This document shows, in pieces, positions 6,635 through 12,130 of a stretch of DNA of 20,100 nt. Within the stretch, counting starts at the first letter, position 1, and the number at the start of each line of letters is the position of its first letter. The notes under the pieces are model-generated. The model did not search any database, was not told the origin of the DNA, and worked only from the letters and a program-made list of their open reading frames with translations. A program made the translations under genes and the position numbers. Origin of the DNA: a virus; the IMG/VR virus record IMGVR_UViG_3300009183_000456, positions 1 to 20,100 of that record. One strand, given 5' to 3'.

Positions 6635-6651
6635 AGATACAGTTTACTCTA

Positions 6652-6969
6652 TTACCAAAGGTTGTTCATAGAATAACGACCAGAACCTGTAAAAGCATCG
6701 TCATTCATCTGTGCTCTTGTAAGCATGTTTACTGCTCCAGATACCCAAGAACGGTAAGTTGGGGCGTTTCTATCAACAGATAAAATGTCCATAACACCAA
6801 GTTCTTGTTTAATAAAACCCCTACGCTCTGGCATCAACTGCTGAGGTACGACTGGGCGTATATTTCTAATTGTTTCAGGATCAGAAATAGCAACTTCCAA
6901 TGCAGTATCCACTAACATCTCTTCACGAGATTGCCAAGGTCTACGAGTGCGGAAGTTATCTACAGGCAT
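6652..6969 (-). CDS. Small globular hypothetical protein
   Basis: The 105-aa product is one of the few array members that looks folded. Its N-terminus MPVDNFRTRRPWQSREEMLV leads into a helix (VDTALEVAISDPETIRNI), then VVPQQLMPERRGFIKQELGV and a C-terminal helix (YRSWVSGAVNMLTRAQMNDD). The family is not recognised. The start overlaps the upstream stop by one base (TAATG), indicating translational coupling. Confidence 0.66.
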   Translation of the reverse strand: MPVDNFRTRRPWQSREEMLVDTALEVAISDPETIRNIRPVVPQQLMPERRGFIKQELGVMDILSVDRNAPTYRSWVSGAVNMLTRAQMNDDAFTGSGRYSMNNLW

Positions 6970-7262
6970 TAGTAACCTGCTTTTACGTTCTTTTTTGCTT
7001 GTCTTTTAGCCCCAAACCTAGTTCTCTTTTTGTTAGCAGTGTCAATAGTAGTATCACCAATTTCTTTTTTAGCAACTACTGGAAAATATCCTTTTTGTGG
7101 AGTTGCAGGTGTAGACCCAACCTCAACAGGAGTTACACCAGGATCATCTTTCATTTGAGAGTTTTTTGGCATGTCTTTAGACATTTCGCCAACATACCCA
7201 TAAGGTTTAGTTCTTGTTACAGACCGATTAGGGTGATTACTAGTGTCTTTTCCGCCAGCCAC
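6969..7262 (-). CDS. Small MAGGKD-motif protein (array paralogue)
   Basis: The 97-aa product starts at a GTG with MAGGKDTSNHPNRSV, a diverged version of the MANGKDERHNPNR opening of two other array members. The rest is polar and basic: GYVGEMSKDMPKNSQ, a VTPVEVGSTPATPQKG linker, FPVVAKKEIGD, and a basic end with RTRFGAKRQAKKN. It contains no cysteine. The repeat with the other two starts is visible in the DNA as well (7225-7266). The function is unknown. Confidence 0.66.
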   Translation of the reverse strand: MAGGKDTSNHPNRSVTRTKPYGYVGEMSKDMPKNSQMKDDPGVTPVEVGSTPATPQKGYFPVVAKKEIGDTTIDTANKKRTRFGAKRQAKKNVKAGY

Positions 7263-7266
7263 AATT
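7225..7266. repeat. Dispersed repeat copy B (diverged MAGGKD start region)
   Basis: These 42 bp surround the GTG start at 7262. They share the CGATTAGGG end and the TCTTTTCCG block with copies A and C but differ in the middle. Confidence 0.55.
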
Positions 7267-7589
7267 TAAGATCTCGAGCTTTTTGGTAAATCTACAATAG
7301 TGCCATCTTCATATTCTTCATACCCTGAAGGTCCACTTCCATGCAAAACAGTTTTAACAAGATTTAATCCTGGAGCACTAGGATCATTTCTATACACTCT
7401 TTTACCTTTTGTATGATCGTAATCATAGTCGTAACGTGGAACAGTTCCATTTTTTGTACGCAGTTCAGATGGTAAATCTACAATAGTACCGTCTTCATAC
7501 TCTTCGTAGCCTGAAGGTCCACCCTCGTGTAAGACAGTTCTAACAGGTCTACGATTAGGGTTATGTCGTTCGTCTTTTCCGTTAGCCAT
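7266..7589 (-). CDS. MANGKD-motif protein with duplicated GYEE unit
   Basis: This 107-aa protein starts MANGKDERHNPNRRPV and then carries two copies of a 25-residue unit: VRTVLHEGGPSGYEEYEDG... and VKTVLHGSGPSGYEEYEDG..., each ending GTIVDLP. They are separated by about 43 residues containing the aromatic/acidic stretch PRYDYDYDHTKG. It ends PKSSRS. The ATG at 7589 is chosen because GGGGAG stands 8 bases upstream and the upstream gene stops 2 bases before it; a start at 7643 would overlap that gene. The function is unknown. The unit is also seen once, diverged, in the protein at 5177-5431. Confidence 0.7.
   Translation of the reverse strand: MANGKDERHNPNRRPVRTVLHEGGPSGYEEYEDGTIVDLPSELRTKNGTVPRYDYDYDHTKGKRVYRNDPSAPGLNLVKTVLHGSGPSGYEEYEDGTIVDLPKSSRS
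7285..7359. repeat. Direct repeat, GYEE unit copy 2
   Basis: These 75 bp encode the second GYEE unit and are clearly similar to 7471-7545. Most differences are at third codon positions, so the duplication is kept at protein level. Confidence 0.7.
7471..7545. repeat. Direct repeat, GYEE unit copy 1
   Basis: These 75 bp encode the first GYEE unit and pair with 7285-7359, 186 bp apart in the same frame of the same gene. Confidence 0.7.
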
Positions 7590-7593
7590 GATT
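7552..7593. repeat. Dispersed repeat copy C (MANGKD start region)
   Basis: These 42 bp around the ATG at 7589 are nearly identical to 5136-5177, about 2.4 kb away. Confidence 0.75.
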
Positions 7594-7891
7594 AGCTCCC
7601 CATTGGTGAGTGAAATTGATCGCCAGGATGTTGACGATACCATTGTCCTTCAAGTTTCATATCTCTGTTAACTTCATAACCTTCTCTAGTAACAACCGTA
7701 TTATTTGTATTAGTAAGTCTGCGTTTTGACGCTAAATCCATAGCATGTCGGTTTGCATCCATTTCAGCAGTTTCGCCTCTAAACTCTGCATGATGTTTAC
7801 CATCAACAGTTACTATAGAGTGCATTCCACTCGTTGAGTGCTGTTGGGAAACTCCCCAACCATGATACATTCCTAATTCAAAGTCGCTCAT
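7592..7891 (-). CDS. Small hypothetical protein
   Basis: The 99-aa product has a possibly folded core: MYHGWGVSQQHSTSGMHSIV (8-27), then VDGKHHAEFRGETAEMD (29-45) and a helix NRHAMDLASKRRL (47-59). A polar C-terminus follows with EGYEVNRDMKLEGQWYRQHP. It is His-rich. The AAAGGAT ribosome site 7-8 bases before the ATG at 7891 lies in the end of the upstream intergenic sequence or beyond the neighbouring stop. No family is recognised. Confidence 0.62.
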   Translation of the reverse strand: MSDFELGMYHGWGVSQQHSTSGMHSIVTVDGKHHAEFRGETAEMDANRHAMDLASKRRLTNTNNTVVTREGYEVNRDMKLEGQWYRQHPGDQFHSPMGS

Positions 7892-7896
7892 ATTAA

Positions 7897-9423
7897 TTAT
7901 CCTTTGTTAGTTGGTCGGCTACCACGAGATGCATTTTGCGCTCGTGGATGTCCTGATGTTGCATTACCTGAAGTGCTGGCAGTTACCCCGCCTTTACCTG
8001 AACTAGTTGCTTTACCTGAAGTAGTTGCAGTTACTGGTCCATATCCACCGCTTATCTTTTGTGTGTGTGTATTACCAACTGTTGCGCCAACTGCATTGTT
8101 TATGTTTCCACCAGCATATGCACCTTTGTTAACACTGTAATCCCCACCAGACGTAGGTGGTTCTGGAGCATTTTGTCTTGATGGGGCAGGATACGGTGAA
8201 GCTGGTGCAGACGTTTGTGGTGCAGACGTTTGTGGTGCAGACGTTTGTGGTGCTGAAGCTGCAGGTGGTTGCAATGCTTGTGGTGCTGAAGCAGATGGCT
8301 TAACCATTGATTGTGCCCAGTTCTTTGCGCCTTGACCAAAATGACTCATTCTTTCCCTAAGGCGTGGTGGTAGCACTGTACTTTGTTCACCATCATTAAC
8401 TGTTTCTTTTTCATGATCAAACAGTTTTACTTCTGGCTCACCATTTAGATGTTCCCAAGCCTTTGGGTCGGATGGGCCAAATAGGGGTACATCTGTGCGT
8501 GGGTACCCTATTTCAGCTACTGGTTTTGGTGCAGTTCCTGCTTTTTGTTCTGCTACCGTACCAAAAATACTTTTTGGCATAGCATCAGATGAAGATGAAG
8601 ATGCTGGATCACGGCGTGTAGGTGTTGTCTCTAGAGGATCTACAGGATTTGCTGCTTTTTGCTCTGCATATGTACCAAACATGTTTGGCTTTAATGCAGG
8701 AGTACTTGGGTCTTCAGTTTTTTTAGAAATCTCGGTAAACTTTTCTTTAGCCATTGGAAGAGAAATGCTATTCATGTCACTAACAGATACTTGGTTTAAC
8801 GTATCTACAAGAGAAGTTTTTGGAGTTTTTGCAATTTCAGAAGTTACTGCATCTGATGGAGCACTTGTTGCATCAGCTTTTTCTTTAGATGCTTCTCTTG
8901 CAGCACGCTCTCTTGCAGTGCGAGCTGCTTGTTGTTCTGGAGTCCTTGTACGTGAAGATTTAGTTCTTGCTGGGGTAGCATCGGCGGTAGCATCGGCGGT
9001 AGCATCGGAAACTTTGCCCACTACGGCTTCTACTGCAGGAGTCATATTCTTTCCTGCGCCGCTAGCCTTGCCTTTTTTACCTTTTTTACTTGCCATGTCA
9101 GCATCCTTTGTAATAGTAGTAGTAGTTCCTTGATACGAAGTTCCTTCAGGGTAATATTTGTTTGGTCCTATCTTGTATGAACCGCCAGCTTCTCTTACAT
9201 CAGCAAGAATTTGCTCATAATCTGCTGTAGATGGATTTAACCGTCTTTTTTTCTCTTTTGCTAATTGTTCTGGAGTAATGCCTAGATTCTTTTTGTCGGT
9301 ACGTGCATCCTGCCTTTTCCTTTTTGCAACTTCGTCAGGTGGCAATAAATCAATCATTTCTTGTGCCGACATCACTGGCACGCCGTCCTCATTTACCTTT
9401 GGTTTCTTTGCTTTTTTAGCCAT
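7897..9423 (-). CDS. 508-aa modular disordered protein with internal repeats
   Basis: This is the largest array member. Residues 1-25 open MAKKAKKPKVNEDG. Residues 26-95 look partly helical (MIDLLPPDEVAKRKRQ, YEQILADVREAGG). From 110 a basic stretch MASKKGKKGKASG starts what looks like a second protein. Then come an ADAT repeat (142-149), a basic TPEQQAARTARERAAR helix, two (M/I)FGT(Y/V)AEQKA units about 40 residues apart, LFGPSDPKAWEHLNGEP, Ala/Pro repeats (SAPQT three times) and the SVNKGAYAGGNINNAVGAT module at 430-448. It ends in Thr/Ser/Gly repeats. The ATG at 9423 is preferred; an in-frame GTG at 9441 is possible. No enzyme domain is seen. A role as scaffold, virion-internal or assembly protein is speculation. 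Confidence 0.72.
   Translation of the reverse strand: MAKKAKKPKVNEDGVPVMSAQEMIDLLPPDEVAKRKRQDARTDKKNLGITPEQLAKEKKRRLNPSTADYEQILADVREAGGSYKIGPNKYYPEGTSYQGTTTTITKDADMASKKGKKGKASGAGKNMTPAVEAVVGKVSDATADATADATPARTKSSRTRTPEQQAARTARERAAREASKEKADATSAPSDAVTSEIAKTPKTSLVDTLNQVSVSDMNSISLPMAKEKFTEISKKTEDPSTPALKPNMFGTYAEQKAANPVDPLETTPTRRDPASSSSSDAMPKSIFGTVAEQKAGTAPKPVAEIGYPRTDVPLFGPSDPKAWEHLNGEPEVKLFDHEKETVNDGEQSTVLPPRLRERMSHFGQGAKNWAQSMVKPSASAPQALQPPAASAPQTSAPQTSAPQTSAPASPYPAPSRQNAPEPPTSGGDYSVNKGAYAGGNINNAVGATVGNTHTQKISGGYGPVTATTSGKATSSGKGGVTASTSGNATSGHPRAQNASRGSRPTNKG
8204..8248. repeat. Tandem repeat, 15 bp x 3, in the 508-aa gene
   Basis: Three perfect copies of GGTGCAGACGTTTGT encode the TSAPQ repeats. 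This is a likely slippage-prone site; it is in frame, so copy-number change would not disrupt the gene. Confidence 0.85.
8974..9008. repeat. Tandem repeat, 12 bp x about 3, in the 508-aa gene
   Basis: GGTAGCATCGGC occurs twice in full and a third time lacking the last base, encoding ADAT repeats. It is in frame, like the 15-bp repeat downstream. Confidence 0.82.
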
Positions 9424-9476
9424 GGGCGTTACATTCTCCACTGAAGACGAATTAGACTCTCCTACTTTACCACAAG

Positions 9477-9968
9477 CTATCTCCAGCTAGGCTTAAGCGT
9501 TTTTAACTGAGCACGACGCTCTGCGTCAATATACTGTTGGTTATCCTGTTCCATTGTTCGTGGTATACCTTTAGGACCAACTTTGCCATCGTTTGTGAGA
9601 ACCACTGGCATTGCTCCTGGTGGGGCAAACTTCATGCCTTTAGATTCGTATGAGATACCAGTCCATAAATTAAACTCATCTGGCCAAACGTAATCACCTG
9701 GATTTACTCTTTCGCCTTTGTGCACACCACGAGAATATTGTCGGGCATTAGTGCGACTCAATGTTCCTAAAGTTTTATCTTGTCGTCGGTTTGCCGACAT
9801 TGTGCCGAGGTATCCGTCTGGATACGTGGTGTCTTGAAGTGTTCTGTAGCCTGCTAATTGATAATCTTTGTTATTGCGAAACATAGGAGCTGGCCCAAAC
9901 ATTGGTTGGGATGAAGATTCTTGCTGAGCGTTGGGTGTTTGCCAATCAGCAAAGGATTGATTAGCCAT
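9477..9968 (-). CDS. Hypothetical protein, possibly structural
   Basis: The 163-aa product begins with a polar region (MANQSFADWQTPNAQQESSS), then FGPAPMFRNNKDYQLAGYRT and DTTYPDGYLGTMSANRRQDK. A likely folded part follows: VNPGDYVWPDEFNLWTGI (88-105) and GMKFAPPGAMPVVLTNDG (110-127). The end is a basic helix (YIDAERRAQLKTLKPSWR). It is rich in Tyr, Pro and Gln and has no cysteine. The family is not recognised; the composition resembles minor virion proteins, but that is weak. The start overlaps the upstream short gene as TAATG. The 53-base gap after it shows nothing notable. Confidence 0.68.
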   Translation of the reverse strand: MANQSFADWQTPNAQQESSSQPMFGPAPMFRNNKDYQLAGYRTLQDTTYPDGYLGTMSANRRQDKTLGTLSRTNARQYSRGVHKGERVNPGDYVWPDEFNLWTGISYESKGMKFAPPGAMPVVLTNDGKVGPKGIPRTMEQDNQQYIDAERRAQLKTLKPSWR

Positions 9969-10093
9969 TAGTTACCAGCGTTACTATGATCAAAAGAAGT
10001 CATGAACCCACCAGCCGCTCCACTCACTGCTGAAATAGGACGTGGTTTAGCCTTAACAACTTTCTTAGAAGCTTTCTTCTTTTTAGTAGCCAT
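9968..10093 (-). CDS. Lys-rich 41-aa protein
   Basis: This short reading frame gives MATKKKKASKKVVKAKPRP, then ISAVSGAAGGFMTSFDHSN and a stop. It is joined on both sides by one-base TAATG overlaps: its ATG at 10093 overlaps the stop of the DUF6321-like gene, and its stop overlaps the ATG at 9968. That arrangement is the main evidence that it is real. The basic N-terminus could bind nucleic acid; nothing more can be said. Confidence 0.62.
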   Translation of the reverse strand: MATKKKKASKKVVKAKPRPISAVSGAAGGFMTSFDHSNAGN

Positions 10094-10353
10094 TAGCAAT
10101 CCCATTTACGCAAAGCCAATGCTTTACGTGTTGGTTCACCATTTGGCTTCTTCATTGGACCTTCCATGCCTCCCATGCGAGCACAGAACGACTTGCGTCG
10201 TGCAGCAGACTTAGGAGATTTCTTCGCTTGCTCGGCAGAGACAGGTGGTTTGAGGTTATGTCCTTCCTTTTTAGCAGAGGCACGACCTTTAGCATTTAAA
10301 CCACCTTCAGGGTTTTTACCCTCTTTTCGTTGCCATGCAGGTGACTTAGCCAT
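10093..10353 (-). CDS. DUF6321-like small basic phage protein
   Basis: The 86-aa product has the strongly conserved look of a small phage family (DUF6321 as I recall it). The pattern is MAKSPAWQRKEGKNPEGGLN, GRASAKKEGHNLKPPV, a central SPKSAARRKSFCARMGGM and the ending PTRKALALRKWDC. The function of the family is unknown to me. The protein is very basic, with two cysteines, and could bind nucleic acid. It is linked by TAATG overlaps to the short genes on both sides, giving a tight trio of Lys-rich mini-genes between 9968 and 10487. The family assignment is from memory and needs a profile search. Confidence 0.78.
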   Translation of the reverse strand: MAKSPAWQRKEGKNPEGGLNAKGRASAKKEGHNLKPPVSAEQAKKSPKSAARRKSFCARMGGMEGPMKKPNGEPTRKALALRKWDC

Positions 10354-10487
10354 TATTTCTTTTTTGCTTTCTTTACTGGTTTCTTGGTTGATTCTGATTC
10401 AGGTACGCAGTTAGGAACCATTTTACCATTCTTCTTCTTCATCCCTACTTGTACATAGCCTTCCCAGCACGGTCCTTGTTTTGCCAT
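10353..10487 (-). CDS. 44-aa basic phage mini-protein
   Basis: The reading frame gives MAKQGPCWEGYVQVG, MKKKNGKMVPNCVPE and a Lys-rich tail ending AKKK. The block KNGKMVPNCVP is a pattern I recognise from small proteins in many unrelated phages, usually also with an early cysteine (here Cys7 and Cys27). The ATG at 10487 follows the upstream stop by one base, and its own stop overlaps the next ATG as TAATG. The function is unknown. Confidence 0.72.
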   Translation of the reverse strand: MAKQGPCWEGYVQVGMKKKNGKMVPNCVPESESTKKPVKKAKKK

Positions 10488-10488
10488 A

Positions 10489-10794
10489 TTAGTAACCATT
10501 CCGTCTTTTCTTGTTGATATCTCCGTTGTACTTCTGCCATATCATATAATTGTCTCTTGATTTTTGTTCACTGCGTTCAGCTTCATCAAAATGATTTGAG
10601 CCTATTGACATGTATGACATTGGATTAATGCCTGAGTTTTTGTCTGGATCTTTATCTGGCAAACCACCAGTTTTAGTTCGTGGTTTTTTAGGTGGCTTTT
10701 TACTGCCACCGCCTGATGCTGTTTGTGTACTAGAGTCTTTCCACACTTTATTTTTTAAGTATGGGCCGCTAATTTCATCTAAGCGGTTTTCCAT
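10489..10794 (-). CDS. Small disordered Lys/Pro-rich protein
   Basis: The 101-aa product starts MENRLDEISGPYLKNKVW, then has a disordered Gly/Lys/Pro/Asp centre (GGGSKKPPKKPRTKTGGLP, 28-46). The C-terminus is possibly helical and charged (SNHFDEAERSEQKSRDNYMI) and ends KKRRNGY. The start is 2 bases after the upstream stop. The family is not recognised. Confidence 0.62.
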   Translation of the reverse strand: MENRLDEISGPYLKNKVWKDSSTQTASGGGSKKPPKKPRTKTGGLPDKDPDKNSGINPMSYMSIGSNHFDEAERSEQKSRDNYMIWQKYNGDINKKRRNGY

Positions 10795-10796
10795 AA

Positions 10797-10985
10797 CTAC
10801 TCAGTCCAAACTTCAGTTTTTCCAGCACCAGTTGGACGAGGCATTCCATAAGGAGAAGCGTCGTCATTAAGATTAGATTTTTTAGAAGGGTTATGAGAAG
10901 CATCTGTTTGTTTGCGAGCTTTTCTTCCTTTATACTCTGCCATGTCCACAATATTAGACTTTTGTGATTTACGAATATAGCCCAT
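10797..10985 (-). CDS. 62-aa basic protein with VDM.EY..RK motif
   Basis: The product reads MGYIRKSQKSNIVDMAEYKG, then RKARKQTDASHNPSKKSN and an acidic/Pro tail. The N-terminal IVDMAEYKGRKARKQ parallels LIDMNEFRKRKINKQ in the protein at 4613-4942, at the far end of the array. SHNPSK also echoes the HNPNR of the MANGKD proteins. It is unrecognised and probably disordered. Confidence 0.6.
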   Translation of the reverse strand: MGYIRKSQKSNIVDMAEYKGRKARKQTDASHNPSKKSNLNDDASPYGMPRPTGAGKTEVWTE

Positions 10986-10987
10986 TT

Positions 10988-11236
10988 TTATTTGTAATAT
11001 CCATCTTTGTCATATCGTTCCATTTTTTCATTATGGTCTTTAACGCCTTTAAATCCATCTTTAAGATAAGCTGCTTCAGCTCCGCTTGCTGGTATGTCCC
11101 TACCTAGTGTTTTGACAGCGCTTAATCTTTCTCGTTCTTGTTCATGTACTTGAGTGTACAACTTACCTGCGTCTGCAGAAGTAATGCCGTGTGGATCGTC
11201 GTAGCGTCCACCATGGTGTTTTTTATGAAAAATCAT
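10988..11236 (-). CDS. Small charged helical hypothetical protein
   Basis: The 82-aa product opens MIFHKKHHGGRYDDPHGITS, with a His/Gly-rich start that could bind metal. A long charged helix follows (DAGKLYTQVHEQERERLSAV, 22-41), then GRDIPASGAEAAYLKDGFKG and an aromatic, Lys-rich end (YDKDGYYK). It starts 2 bases after the stop of the SpoVS-like gene, so the two are probably translated from one message. The family is not recognised. Confidence 0.64.
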   Translation of the reverse strand: MIFHKKHHGGRYDDPHGITSADAGKLYTQVHEQERERLSAVKTLGRDIPASGAEAAYLKDGFKGVKDHNEKMERYDKDGYYK

Positions 11237-11238
11237 TG

Positions 11239-11529
11239 TTACCTCAATACTGGTTTAAAGGAAATAGCCGAAATGCTTTCACCGTTCTCACCAATAATAT
11301 CATCAAAACCAATAATGAAATAAAGATCTATGCCTCGTGGGGCAACAAAACCTCTTGCAATAGCGGCAGCTTTTGCACCTTGATTAACAGCACTTGCACC
11401 AATGGCTCGTATCTTAGGTAAATGCCCTGCGACAATTGATCGGGCAAGAATAGAGCCAACACTTTGAGGGTTGCTGCTTCCTGATACCTTTAAGACATCT
11501 TCAACTTTCTGATTAAGTTCTTGTGACAT
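11239..11529 (-). CDS. spoVS: SpoVS-like (stage V sporulation protein S family) protein
   Basis: The 96-aa product matches the SpoVS family through almost its whole length: VLKVSGSSNPQSVGSILARS (12-31), KIRAIGASAVNQGAKAAAIA (39-58), RGFVAPRGIDLYFIIGF (59-75) and a closing AISFKPVLR. SpoVS is a small Alba-like fold protein, a regulator of septation and coat assembly in Bacillus and implicated in nucleic-acid binding. The usual length is about 86-90 aa, close to this one. The ATG at 11529 is chosen for its GGGAG ribosome site 5 bases upstream; starts further up lack one. The 72 bases before it (11530-11601) hold no gene and no convincing promoter, though TTGCAA occurs there. In a phage it may act as a nucleic-acid-binding or developmental regulator; this is inference. 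Confidence 0.85.
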   Translation of the reverse strand: MSQELNQKVEDVLKVSGSSNPQSVGSILARSIVAGHLPKIRAIGASAVNQGAKAAAIARGFVAPRGIDLYFIIGFDDIIGENGESISAISFKPVLR

Positions 11530-11601
11530 ATAGACTCCCATTTGTAAAACATAGTTAAACAATGGTAGCACTATTGCAATACTTATGTGTTAAAGCATAA
11601 A

Positions 11602-11967
11602 CTACTGAAACTCAGCATCTTTTAAGAGTTTTAGCATGTCCTCTAAACGCATGATGGCGTATGACTCCCCTAATGCCGCTGCTCCCTTACCTGGTCGTTT
11701 TACTACAAGCAAAGGATAAGCTTCTTTAAGCCGTGCAGCTTGTTCTACGGTTGCGTTAAGCCACTCACTTAACTTAAAAGATTTTTGATTCTTACATTGA
11801 ATAGCAATCTCAACAGGGCTAAGTCTTTGCTTTATGCCGTGTATATCACCAGCATCATTTTCTCCTGCAAGGGCGGTTCTGCGAGCGTTTGGGAACATGT
11901 TCTCTTTAAGGTAGTTAACAATGGCTGTCTCAAATGAGGTGCCTTTAGCTTTATGTTTATTTCCCAT
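11602..11967 (-). CDS. PD-(D/E)XK nuclease, Holliday-junction-resolvase-like
   Basis: The 121-aa product looks like an archaeal Hjc/phage resolvase-type endonuclease. KGTSFETAIVNYLKE (8-22) carries the first Glu13. ARRTALAGENDAGDIHG (28-44) holds Asp41, and PVEIAIQCKNQKSF (51-64) holds the core lysine Lys59. The usual E-x-K is Q-C-K here, a variant I believe is seen in phage relatives. A helix (SEWLNATVEQAARLKEAYP) follows. Such enzymes resolve branched DNA during phage recombination and packaging. It belongs with the RecA/Cas4-like genes upstream and overlaps the 53-aa gene as TAATG. Confidence 0.7.
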   Translation of the reverse strand: MGNKHKAKGTSFETAIVNYLKENMFPNARRTALAGENDAGDIHGIKQRLSPVEIAIQCKNQKSFKLSEWLNATVEQAARLKEAYPLLVVKRPGKGAAALGESYAIMRLEDMLKLLKDAEFQ

Positions 11968-12128
11968 TACTCCTCCACTTGCTGATACTTAGAATAACTC
12001 ATAGTAATTAACCTATCTCCTGAAGTAACACCTACCCAAGTTGGGGAATCACTGTCGCATAAACATCCCACAGTACGTTTTGTATCAGAAACAATAATGT
12101 GATTGCAGGTATTGCACTGTACTTTCAT
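11967..12128 (-). CDS. 53-aa CxxC mini-protein
   Basis: The short frame gives MKVQCNTCNHIIVSDTKRT, then VGCLCDSDSPTWVGV, TSGDRLITMSY and a charged end. CNTC and CLC form a likely zinc knuckle (Cys5, Cys8, Cys23, Cys25). The pattern resembles small phage zinc proteins of the CxxC...SCKCGA type. It is coupled to the next gene by TAATG, with a start 2 bases after the upstream stop. It fills a gap that would otherwise be the longest in the window. Confidence 0.72.
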   Translation of the reverse strand: MKVQCNTCNHIIVSDTKRTVGCLCDSDSPTWVGVTSGDRLITMSYSKYQQVEE

Positions 12129-12130
12129 AA

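Noticed and set aside
8100-8339. 79-aa frame with HHKRL repeats on the minus strand
   Set aside because: It is an alternate-frame reading of the 15-bp tandem repeat inside the 508-aa gene.
8204-9008. CRISPR-like array
   Set aside because: The repeats are contiguous 12-15 bp units in a coding frame without spacers, and no cas1 or cas2 is present.
8495-9133. 212-aa open frame on the plus strand
   Set aside because: It lies opposite the 508-aa gene. Its Ala/Val/Ser-rich sequence is the shadow of that gene's low-complexity Ala/Thr/Ser codons, and there is no ribosome site or neighbour on that strand.
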